Positions 44,238 through 53,340 of a stretch of DNA of 64,000 nt are shown here, one piece after another. The stretch's first letter is position 1. Every line of letters starts with the position of its first letter. The stretch lies in assembly GCA_964405435.1 (NCBI GenBank), contig CAYOOD010000001.1:62001-126000 (forward strand), in the 5' to 3' direction. This DNA comes from DVEG01 sp964405435 (GTDB lineage: Bacteria > Cyanobacteriota > Cyanobacteriia > Cyanobacteriales > Oscillatoriaceae). The notes under the pieces were generated by a model. The model ran no database searches and was not told the origin of the DNA. It saw only the letters and a list, made by a program, of their open reading frames with translations. Position numbers and translations under genes: made by a program.

Positions 44238-46364
44238 ATGGAGCAACTATCCTTACCTTTAAACCTGCCAAGTGACTTTCCTAATGAAGTTACCTGGTTC
44301 CAACAAATCTTAACATCACTTAACCTCAGTCGGGAAACTGCTTGGCCCGATCGCTTCGGTCAATCTGTACGGCACTGGTTTGCGGAACGCGGTCATTCTC
44401 CCATTAAAATCCTGAGCTTATTTTCCGGTGGCGGAGGATTGGATATCGCCTTCCACGACTGCGGCTTTGACATCGTGGAAATGGTCGAACTCGATCGTAA
44501 CTATGTGCAGACGCTCCAAATAAACTCGCAGCTCGGAAAACGACTAGAAAACTCCCAAACCACTTGCATTGATATTAGAAACTACTATCCCGATCCGCAC
44601 TTAAAAGTAGATTTTATTATAGGTGGGCCACCGTGCCAAACCTTCTCGGCAGCGGGGCGGAGAGCGGCGGGCGTCGCGGGAACGAGCGACGCGCGAGGAA
44701 CGCTATTTCAGGAGTACGTCAGGCTATTAAAAACCCTTCATCCAAAAGGCTTTCTATTTGAGAATGTCTATGGAATAACCGGAGCCCAAAATGGGGAAGC
44801 TTGGCGAGAAATTCAAAAAGCTTTTAAAGAAGCAGGCTATATAATATTCTATCGCATTCTCGATGCAGCAGATTACGGCGTCCCCCAGCATCGAGAGCGT
44901 TTATTTATTGTAGGGCTGAAGCAAGGAAATTATTTATTTCCCTATCCAACACATGGCCCAGATTCCCCTGGCCAAGAGCCTTATTACTCGGCAGGAGAAG
45001 CAGTTGTAGGGGCGGATATATTGGATTCAGAGGCAGGAATTGGCGGGCGATACGGACACCTACTCGCAGATATACCCCCTGGATTAAATTATAGCTTTTA
45101 TACGGAAGAAATGGGGTATCCCAACCCTATTTTTAGCTGGCGATCGAAGTTTTCTGATTTTCTCTACAAAGCCGATCCGGAAATGCCCGTGAGAACAATT
45201 AAGGCGCAGGGCGGACAATATACCGGCCCTTTTAGTTGGGAAAATCGCCGCTTTACGGTAGCGGAATTGAAGCGCCTGCAAACGTTTCCTGATGATTACA
45301 AAATTGTAGGGAATCGCTCGGTTTGTATCGAACAGATTGGCAATTCGGTGCCGCCGCAGTTGGGGCGAATGTTGGCACTGAGTATTTTAGAGCAAGTGAT
45401 GGGGGTGGAGTTGCCATTTTCCATGCACTACTTGCCAGCAACAAAGCAACTGGGATTCAGACAGCGCAAGCGGCAGCTAACAGAAAGATATGCTCGCAAG
45501 GCAAAAGAGGCGATCGCGAATCTCAGCCAATCTCAGCCAGATACTTTTATTTTATCACAGCCTCGCGTTATTCAAGAGCAAGCAGTGAGATTTCTTGCTG
45601 CTGATTTTGCCTGGAATGCAACAGAAACCCATAACAGCCTCAAGATTCATCTAAAATATGACTTGAACCCGGAGCGATGGATGATAGAAGCGCGGATGAG
45701 CGAGACAGAGAAGGATAAGAATCAATATGCGATCGCGCTTTTCCCCTCTGAGAGTTGCGAAGATTGGGGTTTAGGAACTGAAAAAGTAAGCCTATGCGCT
45801 CCAAGTTCAGAACCGCGAGTGTTTACAGCGCTGTGGAAAGCCTTTGAGGAAAAACTCAGCAAAATCACGGGAAAAGCTGATTTAGTTCAGCTTTCGGGTT
45901 ATTATCAGTACAAACCGCGCCTGAGCGCTAAACTGGCATTTCAGCCCACTTTTAAAGTGACGTCGTTTTGGCGCGTTATTCAAGGTGTCGTGGAAGGTTT
46001 AGGCGTGGGTAAGCCATTGCAAGCGCGAGAAATGGCGCTGCTCTGGGGAGTGGAGGAAGAAAAGGTATTTTCTCATCTCCAGTCTTTGCGCGGCATGGGT
46101 TATGAAGTGAGGAACCACAATACAAATCCTCAGATTCCCCAACGAGAGTATCTGATTCCTTATGCGTTCCCGACGCTAACGCCGAGAAGCGTGCAACTGC
46201 GAAGGAATTTAGGAAAGAGTGATGAGTGTTCTGAATATTCGCTAGCAGTTGATGAGACGCCAGTAGGGAGCGCGGATAAAAAGCGATCGCTCGAATTGCG
46301 GCAAGCGATGAACCGATTGCCGAGGGGCGGGCACGTTCTTCACCGCCCCTACGAGAAAAGGTAG
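44238..46364 (+). CDS. Orphan DNA (cytosine-5) methyltransferase with long C-terminal extension
   Basis: The N-terminal ~385 residues form a complete C5-MTase: motif I SLFSGGGGLDIAF (60-72), motif IV GGPPCQTFS with nucleophile Cys133, motif VI ENV (175-177), motif VIII QHRERLFIVG (217-226), a target-recognition region (about 235-335) and motif X QIGNSVPP (366-373). About 320 more residues follow, mixed alpha/beta and then a likely winged helix (LQAREMALLWGVEEEKVFSH). No restriction gene is adjacent, so it is a solitary MTase. Its target is unknown; the window is full of CGATCG-containing octamers, which a cyanobacterial solitary C5-MTase (the Synechocystis Slr0214 type) methylates. The last ~15 codons coincide with a dispersed repeat. 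Confidence 0.92.
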   Translation: MEQLSLPLNLPSDFPNEVTWFQQILTSLNLSRETAWPDRFGQSVRHWFAERGHSPIKILSLFSGGGGLDIAFHDCGFDIVEMVELDRNYVQTLQINSQLGKRLENSQTTCIDIRNYYPDPHLKVDFIIGGPPCQTFSAAGRRAAGVAGTSDARGTLFQEYVRLLKTLHPKGFLFENVYGITGAQNGEAWREIQKAFKEAGYIIFYRILDAADYGVPQHRERLFIVGLKQGNYLFPYPTHGPDSPGQEPYYSAGEAVVGADILDSEAGIGGRYGHLLADIPPGLNYSFYTEEMGYPNPIFSWRSKFSDFLYKADPEMPVRTIKAQGGQYTGPFSWENRRFTVAELKRLQTFPDDYKIVGNRSVCIEQIGNSVPPQLGRMLALSILEQVMGVELPFSMHYLPATKQLGFRQRKRQLTERYARKAKEAIANLSQSQPDTFILSQPRVIQEQAVRFLAADFAWNATETHNSLKIHLKYDLNPERWMIEARMSETEKDKNQYAIALFPSESCEDWGLGTEKVSLCAPSSEPRVFTALWKAFEEKLSKITGKADLVQLSGYYQYKPRLSAKLAFQPTFKVTSFWRVIQGVVEGLGVGKPLQAREMALLWGVEEEKVFSHLQSLRGMGYEVRNHNTNPQIPQREYLIPYAFPTLTPRSVQLRRNLGKSDECSEYSLAVDETPVGSADKKRSLELRQAMNRLPRGGHVLHRPYEKR
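46324..46352. repeat. Dispersed GGGGCGGGCACG...CACCGCCCC element at the gene's 3' end
   Basis: GGGGCGGGCACG and CACCGCCCCTACGAG belong to the same family of GC-rich palindromic repeat as 61711-61736. Here it lies inside the methyltransferase reading frame and supplies residues RGGHVLHRPYEK just before the stop. Confidence 0.65.
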
Positions 46365-46399
46365 ATTAGCCCCGAGTAATTTCACAATTAGAGGAGCAT

Positions 46400-47026
46400 C
46401 TAATTCACGACTTGGCTGCCGTGACTGCGGGGATCGGCGGCGCTGTTTTTTGTCAGTGCTGCGGGGGCTTGAAAGGCGGATGTTTGCCCGGTGGCTTGGG
46501 CATAGGGCAAGGGAAGACCGGCAACAAGGGCTTCTAAGTTTGCCTCCAGAACGGTACGCGGAATTTCGCCGATTGACTGGGCGATCGATTCTCCCATTTT
46601 ATTTAAAAACACGAAGTGGGGAATGCCATCGACGCGATATTTGAGCAGCTCTGGCAGCCACTTGCTGTTATCGACATTCAACATGGCAAAGTTGACTTTG
46701 CCGGCATACTGCTCTTCCAGTTGCTTGATTTCTGGTGCCATTGCCATGCAGCTCGTGCACCAATTGGCGTAAAATTCTATCAGTGTCGGCTGGCCGTTGC
46801 TGAGGGCCACTTCTAGGGGCGTGGACGCTTCAGCTAGTTCGGTTAGATTGGGTGAGGTTGTCTCCGCCCGCAGCCCGAGGAAGATGGCTATGCTGAGCGC
46901 GATCGCCACCAGCACGATGGAGAAATTTCTCAGGCGGGTTGCAAAGCCATTTTCAAACCCGCTGTTGCTGGATGATTCAGTCTCCTGCGGGGACGCAGCT
47001 TTCGGATCGGGTGTGTTCGCAGCCAT
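46400..47026 (-). CDS. Thylakoid thioredoxin-like protein (TxlA/HCF164 type)
   Basis: This 208-residue protein has an N-terminal membrane anchor (FSIVLVAIALSIAIFLGL, residues 35-52) and a thioredoxin domain with active-site WCTSC (Cys90, Cys93) and cis-Pro in DGIPHFVFL. HCF164/TxlA proteins face the thylakoid lumen and pass reducing power toward cytochrome b6f and c-type cytochrome maturation, working with CcdA. The WCTSC variant, in place of WCEVC, keeps both cysteines. No ccdA gene is adjacent. It is divergent from the ferredoxin gene at 47095. Confidence 0.88.
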   Translation of the reverse strand: MAANTPDPKAASPQETESSSNSGFENGFATRLRNFSIVLVAIALSIAIFLGLRAETTSPNLTELAEASTPLEVALSNGQPTLIEFYANWCTSCMAMAPEIKQLEEQYAGKVNFAMLNVDNSKWLPELLKYRVDGIPHFVFLNKMGESIAQSIGEIPRTVLEANLEALVAGLPLPYAQATGQTSAFQAPAALTKNSAADPRSHGSQVVN

Positions 47027-47094
47027 CAGATTTTTTCAAAGACGATCTATGATTCAGATATAGTTTAACGGAAGTTGCTCAGAGCCTAAGAGCC

Positions 47095-47499
47095 GTGAAA
47101 AAACGAGTAACGCTCATCTTTCCCAGACGCTCGGTGCAGATGCCGATCACTTATCGGCTGGCCAAAGATTTTAATGTGGCGGCAAATATTATCCGAGCCC
47201 AGGTTGCCCCGAACCAAATAGGCACCCTGGTGGTAGAACTGTCGGGGGATATTGACGAGTTGGAAGCGTCGGTCGAGTGGATGCGATCGCAGGATATCAC
47301 GGTTTCGCTCGCCAGCCGGGAAATTTCGATCGACGAGGATATCTGCGTCCACTGCGGCTTGTGTACGGGCATTTGCCCCACGGAAGCCCTGACTCTCGAC
47401 AAAGACACGTTTAAGCTCACTTTCACGCGATCGCGCTGTATTGTCTGCGAACAGTGTATCCCCACCTGTCCTGTCAGCGCTATTTCTACCAATCTCTAA
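47095..47499 (+). CDS. NIL domain - 2[4Fe-4S] ferredoxin
   Basis: This 134-residue protein joins an N-terminal NIL domain (ferredoxin-like fold, residues 1-76, as found after the ABC domain of methionine transporters) to a bacterial-type ferredoxin with two CxxCxxCxxxCP clusters: Cys84, 87, 90, 94 and Cys115, 118, 121, 125. NIL-ferredoxins are conserved in cyanobacteria and methanogens and are linked to sulphur or homocysteine metabolism. GTG 47095 is the start. It should be a soluble electron carrier; the partner is unknown. Confidence 0.92.
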   Translation: MKKRVTLIFPRRSVQMPITYRLAKDFNVAANIIRAQVAPNQIGTLVVELSGDIDELEASVEWMRSQDITVSLASREISIDEDICVHCGLCTGICPTEALTLDKDTFKLTFTRSRCIVCEQCIPTCPVSAISTNL

Positions 47500-47590
47500 T
47501 CTCACCGCTCGCGCGTCGTGCCGGATGGCGTTGAAATCGAGCGAGTACAATGCCATAAGCTTTTACAATCTACCCTCTGAGATCGCAACG

Positions 47591-48067
47591 ATGACGCGCA
47601 TGTCCTTCGAGAAAAAATTCCCCTGGCTTTCCATCGGTTTGCTCCTATTTGCCTACTGCAACATGGGTTGGGTTTTGCAAGCCTCGGCTGCGCCCTGGTG
47701 GCTTTGGCTGGCGATCGCTGTCTCGCTCTTAATCGTGATTGAGATTTTGGCTTTCCCCGTCTCCCTGTTCCGACACTTGTTTAGCAAGTGGATCAGCTCG
47801 GATACCAAAGCTTTTTTTGCTGCCATCTTGCTGGCTTTTTTGTCAGTTGTGTTTCTGACGTGGATTCATATTTCTGCCGTTGCCTTGCTTTTAGTCACTG
47901 CCGCCACCCTAGCCAGACTCGATCTTCAGGCTGCTGCTATCAGCGAATTCAAGGCTTTTTTTATTTTGAGTGTTTTTTCGTTCAGCGGCTTGGGCTTGGG
48001 GGCTTTGGCAAATTGGGGCATCCAGCATTTTGACTGGCTCGTCAAATATTGGAACCAAATTTTTTGA
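47591..48067 (+). CDS. Small polytopic membrane protein of unknown function
   Basis: This 158-residue protein is almost entirely hydrophobic, with about four or five membrane helices (LSIGLLLFAYCNMGWVL, WLWLAIAVSLLIVIEILAF, FFAAILLAFLSVVFLTWI, ALLLVTAATLARL, FFILSVFSFSGLGLG). I recognise no family. ATG 47591 and ATG 47600 are both possible; neither has a strong ribosome site, and the frame is open further upstream without one. It follows the ferredoxin gene by 91 bp on the same strand. Confidence 0.7.
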   Translation: MTRMSFEKKFPWLSIGLLLFAYCNMGWVLQASAAPWWLWLAIAVSLLIVIEILAFPVSLFRHLFSKWISSDTKAFFAAILLAFLSVVFLTWIHISAVALLLVTAATLARLDLQAAAISEFKAFFILSVFSFSGLGLGALANWGIQHFDWLVKYWNQIF

Positions 48068-48857
48068 GCCGCCATCTTCAGAGGCATCCACCCCCTCCCC
48101 TGTCTCTCTCCAGGGTTTCCCCACAGCCGCCTATGCACGCGGCGCGTGAAGGGCAGCCCCCTACGGGAGTCGCGTGCTTTTCAGAGCGCGCCAACCGATC
48201 CGACTTCTTGCGACGGGCAAACAGCGTTTTGTTTCTCTTTCTCTTATCCGGTTAATAACATCTTGCTTATTTTACACGTTTCATCTTATAATCTTATAGT
48301 CGGAGAGCAAATCCTAGATTTGCTTTTGAAATTTTAAAAGACTATTAATTCGGAGAATTAAAAATGCCACCACGGGCAAGCGACAGTGAGGGACATAGCT
48401 GCTAACGCACAGGGCATGGCGGCTGGATAGACACTGTAAAAATTGTCACAAGTGTTTGAATAATTCCCCTTAAATGTTATGAAATTGTAATTGAAGCGTT
48501 TATCTGTCCTTGTGCTCTGCGGCTCTCGGCTGTGGAGCAATTTTATTTAGAGGGGGCTGTTGGGGGGAAAGCGGTTGGCGATCGCGCGATCTAGCTTTAC
48601 GCTGCGATCCAGTTCAAAAAGTGGCGTTTCCGGGCTTTTCGTGTCGATTCTGCGCTCTGCCTGAAGATTTCGGGATTATATCGCATTGCTTCGCGGAATG
48701 CAAGCGCTGTGGCGAGAAAAGTGCGATCGGCTTCGCGGCTCGAAACCCGTGCGGCGATTCGCGATCGCTTCACGCCAAGCGATCGATTTAGCCCCACAAT
48801 GATAAAACAGGATTTTCAAAGACAGGCTCTAACAAGCAGCCTGAGCCCAATAACCTT
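48068..48857. other. Long intergenic region, no gene supported
   Basis: In 790 bp I find no credible gene or RNA. The left part has C-rich sequence with GCCCCCTACGGGAG-type repeat near 48160, the middle (48270-48500) is AT-rich, and the right part is dense in HIP1-like octamers and short direct repeats. The fmt promoter should be at the right end. Confidence 0.45.
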
Positions 48858-49862
48858 ATGAAAGTCATCTTTTTCGGCACTCCCAATTTTGCCGTGCCCG
48901 CACTGGAACAACTGCTAGAACATCGAGCGTTTGAAGTTTTGGGTGTTGTCACTCAGCCCGACAAGCGTCGGGGACGGGGCAACGAGCTGACGCCTTCGCC
49001 GGTAAAAGCTGCTGCAGAAGGGCGCAACCTGCCGGTGTGGCAGCCGGAGCGGGTTAAAAAAGACCCCGAAACCCTCGCCCAACTGAAGAACGCTGGCGCG
49101 GACGTGTTTGTAGTGGTGGCTTACGGCCAGATTCTATCGCAGGAAATATTGGACATGCCGAAGCTGGGCTGCATCAACGTACACGGTTCGATCCTGCCCA
49201 AATACCGAGGTGCGGCACCGGTGCAGTGGTGTCTGTACAACGGCGAAACGGAAACCGGCATTACCACAATGCTGATGGATGCGGGAATGGATACCGGAGC
49301 GATGTTGCTGAAGGCTTACACGCCGGTGGAGCTGCTGGCTAACGCTCGCGATCTGGCGCTGACGCTTTCGCATCAGGGAGCCGATTTATTGGTAGAAACG
49401 CTCTTGCAGCTCGAACGCGGGGAAATTCAACCCGTTGCGCAGGAGGCGTCGGAAGCGACTTATGCGCCGCTGATTAAAAAAGAGAATTACAAGATTGATT
49501 GGTCGAGATCGGCGATCGCGCTGCACAATCAAGTCAGGGGATTTTTCCCGGACTGCGCGACTTCGTTTCGCGGTAAAGAGCTCAAGATTGTCGCGACGGT
49601 TCCCCTCGGTCCCGACTACTGGGATCGCCTGCCCTCAGAATTTAGGGGACTGGAGGCGGATTGGCCAGCCCTTTCTAGTCGGTCTGGCCATCCCGGAGAA
49701 GTTGCCAGCATTGCCAAAGGCTTCGGACCAATTATTCAAACCGGCGAGGGATTGTTGCTATTGCAGCAAGTGCAACTGGCGGGCAAACGCGCCCAGACAG
49801 GCTGGGATTTTGCCAATGGAACTCGTTTGGCAGTGGGAGAGCGTTTGGAAACTAGCCAGTAA
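48858..49862 (+). CDS. fmt: Methionyl-tRNA formyltransferase
   Basis: Fmt puts the formyl group from 10-formyl-tetrahydrofolate on Met-tRNAi for initiation of translation. The 334-residue length is normal. The N-terminal start MKVIFFGTPNFAVPALEQLL, the folate-binding/catalytic segment INVHGSILPKYRGAAPVQW and the ITTMLMDAGMDTGAML loop are all present; the C-terminal tRNA-binding domain (YKIDWSRSAIALHNQVRGF onward) is complete. It ends in a perfect palindromic terminator. def is not adjacent. Confidence 0.96.
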   Translation: MKVIFFGTPNFAVPALEQLLEHRAFEVLGVVTQPDKRRGRGNELTPSPVKAAAEGRNLPVWQPERVKKDPETLAQLKNAGADVFVVVAYGQILSQEILDMPKLGCINVHGSILPKYRGAAPVQWCLYNGETETGITTMLMDAGMDTGAMLLKAYTPVELLANARDLALTLSHQGADLLVETLLQLERGEIQPVAQEASEATYAPLIKKENYKIDWSRSAIALHNQVRGFFPDCATSFRGKELKIVATVPLGPDYWDRLPSEFRGLEADWPALSSRSGHPGEVASIAKGFGPIIQTGEGLLLLQQVQLAGKRAQTGWDFANGTRLAVGERLETSQ

Positions 49863-49870
49863 ACACTGCG

Positions 49871-49894
49871 AGAGACGCGATCGATCGCGTCTCT
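49871..49894. terminator. 24-bp perfect palindrome between convergent genes
   Basis: AGAGACGCGATC and its exact reverse complement GATCGCGTCTCT abut with no loop, so the RNA hairpin would use a few central bases as loop. It lies 9 bases after the fmt stop and reaches the stop codon of the convergent DUF6464 gene, so it can terminate both. Confidence 0.7.
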
Positions 49895-50249
49895 ACACGT
49901 CTTGTTCGTAATATCGGCACTGCTGGCAGGGGCCATTTGGATTGACGGCACAGCGGATGAGTTCTGATTGAGCGTTGTAGCGACAGGTGGCGTCTCCGAG
50001 TACCCAGCGTCCGCTGATTAACGTTTGTTCCAGAGGTCGCTGTGCGGATTGGACGTAGAGATCGATTTTCTGCAAGCGGTAGCGACCGCATTTGAGCTGG
50101 TATCGGTGGCGGCGTTCTATGACGGCGTAAGTGTTCCCTTCGAGATCCAGATAGTTTCCCGGTTGGGGATTCCAATCGAGCTGGACTTTTCCCAAGGATT
50201 GGGAGGGTTGGGTCAAAATGACCTCTGTGGGTAAAGACTCTGGCTCCAT
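49893..50249 (-). CDS. DUF6464 family protein
   Basis: This 118-residue protein belongs to a small cyanobacterial family (DUF6464) of unknown function. It has a beta-rich body (PGNYLDLEGNTYAVIERRHR) and a C-terminal cysteine cluster: ATCRYN, IRCAVN, GPCQQC and YY, which could bind a metal. It has no signal peptide, so it is probably cytoplasmic. It is convergent with fmt and shares its terminator. Confidence 0.8.
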   Translation of the reverse strand: MEPESLPTEVILTQPSQSLGKVQLDWNPQPGNYLDLEGNTYAVIERRHRYQLKCGRYRLQKIDLYVQSAQRPLEQTLISGRWVLGDATCRYNAQSELIRCAVNPNGPCQQCRYYEQDV

Positions 50250-50696
50250 AGTTCCAATGTAATGCTGCTTACATCTTCACGTTATCGCACGCGATCGGAA
50301 AACTTTTGATTGCTCGAGATGACTTAAGGTTTCAGAACCGCACTGCAGCCATAGCGGGGGCGAGGCGACGCGCGAGGGTGTCCCATGCTGAAGGGGGCAC
50401 AGCCCGCCCCCGCCTCGGCGATCGCCCTGCCAACAGCGATCGCGTCGAGATCCGCCGTTTTTTCTCTTATTTTTTTCGATCGCGATTCCCTTCGGGATAG
50501 CTGCGCTTCACGCCTCAAATGTCCACCCCATCGTTCAGCCTCTTTCTCTCAGAGAAATCGTTCTTCTTTTGCTGAGCAAACAACCGCGCAGACAACAGGT
50601 ATTTAAAAAAAATGGCTGATATTTTATATTTTTTTATCCACCCTTCCTCCTGAAATCCCCCCGGTGAAGGGGGAACTCTGGCGCGAAACAATAACC
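50250..50696. other. Intergenic region, no gene supported
   Basis: This 447-bp spacer contains repeat-like sequence (GGCGACGCGCGAGGGTG near 50364; CCCCCCGGTGAAGGGGG near 50657) and several CGATCG sites. Short open frames are present on both strands but share no family features. Confidence 0.45.
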
Positions 50697-51146
50697 TTAC
50701 CGCAGGGGAATAATTTCAAAATTCAACTCGCTGCCGGGAAATCGGTTTGTAAAATTCGACGGCGGCTGCTGCAAAAGCGACGTATCGTAGGGATTGGGCA
50801 AATCAGGCGTGCGAATCACCGGATCGCTGGAAACTTGCTGGTTGAGGAGGCGGCGGTAGAGGTCTTCAATCCTCCTAGCATCGCGTTCGATTTCTATTTC
50901 CGGATAAGAACTGCGGTAAAGCGAACCCGGCCCGAAAATTAAGTCTACCTGACGCCAGAGCGTTCGATTTTGAAAAAAGGTTTTAGAACTTTCAAAAAAG
51001 GCATCATCAAACGCATCCGGAATGCTGACGGGTTGCTGCGACTGCGCCGTAGAAGGTGCAGCGTGCAAAAATATGGCCGTGGCCATTCCCAGAGAAGAGA
51101 GAGTCAGCCCCAAAATCCCGTTCGGATATTTCAGCCGCATACCCAT
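50697..51146 (-). CDS. Small exported protein of unknown function
   Basis: This 149-residue protein has a signal peptide (GILGLTLSSLGMATAIFLHA, cleavage near STAQS) and a mature region rich in Phe, Arg and Pro with no recognised domain. GAGGAG lies 7 bases before ATG 51144-51146, which fixes the start. It is divergent from pyrE, with 101 bp between the two starts. Confidence 0.75.
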   Translation of the reverse strand: MGMRLKYPNGILGLTLSSLGMATAIFLHAAPSTAQSQQPVSIPDAFDDAFFESSKTFFQNRTLWRQVDLIFGPGSLYRSSYPEIEIERDARRIEDLYRRLLNQQVSSDPVIRTPDLPNPYDTSLLQQPPSNFTNRFPGSELNFEIIPLR

Positions 51147-51247
51147 GACGTTACTCCTCAATTTTTCCACACATCTTAACTCATATTTTAATGTTTCCCT
51201 CATCTCGTGGCAAAATTGATAAAGACTTAAGGTTGTATTTTGAATTG

Positions 51248-51841
51248 ATGAGCGATTTTCGCGTGGATACTGCCGACTTGACGGCGCTGCGATCGCAGTT
51301 GCTGGACTTATTCTGCGATTTGGCCTATCGAGAAGGGGACTTCGTGCTATCTTCTGGCCAGCGCAGCACCTATTACATTAACGGCAAGCAAGTGACGCTG
51401 CATCCCATCGGGGCTTTGGCGATCGGTCGATTGCTGCTGTCGCTGCTGCCGCCGGATACTGAAGCGGTGGCGGGGCTGACATTGGGTGCCGATCCGATCG
51501 TCTCGGCGGTGAGCGTCGTTTCGGCGCTGGAAAACCGCCCGATCCCGGCGCTGATCGTCCGCAAAGAGGCCAAAGGCCACGGGACGCAAGCATATATTGA
51601 AGGCCCGACTTTGCCAGAAGGGGCGCGGGTGGTGGTGTTGGAAGATGTGGTGACAACCGGCACTTCGGCTATGAAAGCAGTCGATCGCCTGCGCGATGCC
51701 GGTTACAGCGTCGATTGCGTCATTGCTTTAGTAGACCGGCAGCAAGGCGGAGCCGAATTTTACCAGGAAAAGGGCTTGAAATTTGAGGCCGTGTTTGCCA
51801 TCTCAGACCTTCAAGCGCGGGTGAGGGAGCGTTCTCAATAA
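51248..51841 (+). CDS. pyrE: Orotate phosphoribosyltransferase
   Basis: PyrE joins orotate to PRPP to make OMP in pyrimidine synthesis. The 197-residue type I enzyme has the PRPP-binding motif VVVLEDVVTTGTSA (residues about 124-137), the catalytic-loop sequence VRKEAKGHGTQAYIEG, and an N-terminal KQVTLHPIGALAIG segment. ATG 51248 gives the usual start; the frame extends 19 codons upstream without support. It ends 9 bp before the convergent amine oxidase gene. Confidence 0.95.
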   Translation: MSDFRVDTADLTALRSQLLDLFCDLAYREGDFVLSSGQRSTYYINGKQVTLHPIGALAIGRLLLSLLPPDTEAVAGLTLGADPIVSAVSVVSALENRPIPALIVRKEAKGHGTQAYIEGPTLPEGARVVVLEDVVTTGTSAMKAVDRLRDAGYSVDCVIALVDRQQGGAEFYQEKGLKFEAVFAISDLQARVRERSQ

Positions 51842-51849
51842 CCCGACAA

Positions 51850-53241
51850 CTAGCCGGCAAACTGCTTGGAAATGCGATCGCCCTCGCGAATTCCAGATAG
51901 AAAAGCACCGTGTGTGGTGGCGGGATACTGGCGCGAGGTGGCTTCTCCCGCGAAAAACAGCCGCCCCGCCACGGGCTCTGCTAAAACAGAGCGATCGGGC
52001 GATGTCGAGCCGACGGGCATGTAAGAATAAGACCCCAAAGAAAACGGGTCAGAATTCCATTGCGTTCTCACTACTGCGTCAGGATTCGGTATGCCATTGC
52101 CGTAAACCCGTCGCAGTCGGTTCATTACTTTTTCGACAATTTCTGTTTCCGATATTGCCTCGATAGAGCGGCCAAAATTACCCGCACTCAAACCAATTAA
52201 GACAGGTGCCGTCGTGTAGTGGCGGAAATTGAGAAAGTACGAAAGCTCTTTTTCCGAAAGATTGAGATAGCCAATGCCATCACAATCGATCGGCCAGAAT
52301 ATTTTCGGGAATTTGAGAACAACTTTATTTAAAACCCCCATCGCGAGGCGAGACACTGCCGCCTGTTTCGACTTTGGCAGCGGCGGCGAAAATTTCACAT
52401 TTCCCGATTTCAGCACGCCGAGCGGCAAAGTAATCACCGCAGCATCTGCTTGAAACGTACCGCGATCGCTTTTCACCGTCACGCCGTTATTGCCGTACTC
52501 AATGGCTGTCACTTTTTGCTGTAGCTGGATGTCCAGCCCTTTTGCCAATTTCTGGATAATTTGGTCATATCCGCCGGGAAATAGGACGTCCCCTCCCTCA
52601 AATGCGTCATCTTCATCCCATTCCCAAATAGAAAGAGCTTCTAAATCAGCGCCGCTTTCCAAAACTATCTCGGAATTGAGAAACCATTTAAATAATTTTT
52701 CTTGTTGAGGCGTCAGGTTCTCTTTTTTTAATAAGCGTTGCAAGGCTTCGGCGATAGAAATATCTTTATCGAGATTTTCCGCCTGGGATTTGGCGCGATC
52801 GAGAATTCGAGTGTAGAGAGACTCACCCTTTTCAAGTTCTGTTTCTGCCACGGGCTTATTATTCGCTCCGTAAACGAGAAAATTTTCGTAATTCGTTGGC
52901 TTAAGAGCGATTTGATAGTCTTGCGCTAGTTGGTAGATGGGATTGTTTTTAATTCCGTGAATCCAAGCCGCGCCTAAATCCACGGGAAAACCGAGCGATC
53001 GCTCCGTGTGGATTCTGCCGCCGAGGCGATTTCTCCCCTCCAGAACAGTCACTTTAAACCCATTAGCTTGCAAGTCGCGAGCTGCTGCTAAGCCAGCGAT
53101 TCCTGCCCCGACAACCAGAATACTTGACATTTTGGACTGTGCCTTTTCTCCAGAACAAGACCAGGAAATGGCCAAAGCGCTTGTCAAAAGACCGAGATGG
53201 AGGAACCGCCGCCGAGAATAGAACGGTTTGTGGGGGTACAT
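51850..53241 (-). CDS. FAD-dependent amine oxidase with Tat-type signal
   Basis: This 463-residue flavoprotein has a twin-arginine-like signal (SRRRFLHLG, then a hydrophobic stretch ending near SWSC), an FAD Rossmann motif VVGAGIAGLAAARDL (about residue 42), the LEGRNRLGGRIHT motif, and a C-terminal FAD-binding RLFFAGEATSRQYPATTHGAF. It resembles plant and bacterial polyamine oxidases and monoamine oxidases. SWSCS also fits a lipobox, so it may be a Tat-exported lipoprotein. Its substrate is likely a polyamine or another amine, and speA in the same window makes agmatine, but no operon links them. Confidence 0.88.
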   Translation of the reverse strand: MYPHKPFYSRRRFLHLGLLTSALAISWSCSGEKAQSKMSSILVVGAGIAGLAAARDLQANGFKVTVLEGRNRLGGRIHTERSLGFPVDLGAAWIHGIKNNPIYQLAQDYQIALKPTNYENFLVYGANNKPVAETELEKGESLYTRILDRAKSQAENLDKDISIAEALQRLLKKENLTPQQEKLFKWFLNSEIVLESGADLEALSIWEWDEDDAFEGGDVLFPGGYDQIIQKLAKGLDIQLQQKVTAIEYGNNGVTVKSDRGTFQADAAVITLPLGVLKSGNVKFSPPLPKSKQAAVSRLAMGVLNKVVLKFPKIFWPIDCDGIGYLNLSEKELSYFLNFRHYTTAPVLIGLSAGNFGRSIEAISETEIVEKVMNRLRRVYGNGIPNPDAVVRTQWNSDPFSLGSYSYMPVGSTSPDRSVLAEPVAGRLFFAGEATSRQYPATTHGAFLSGIREGDRISKQFAG

Positions 53242-53340
53242 GGGAACTTATCGTTTTGTTAAGCAGGAGTGCGATCGCGGGCAAATTTGTTATAACACGA
53301 ACAGCTCAATTAAAGGTTAACCGACTCATCAAGCTATTTT

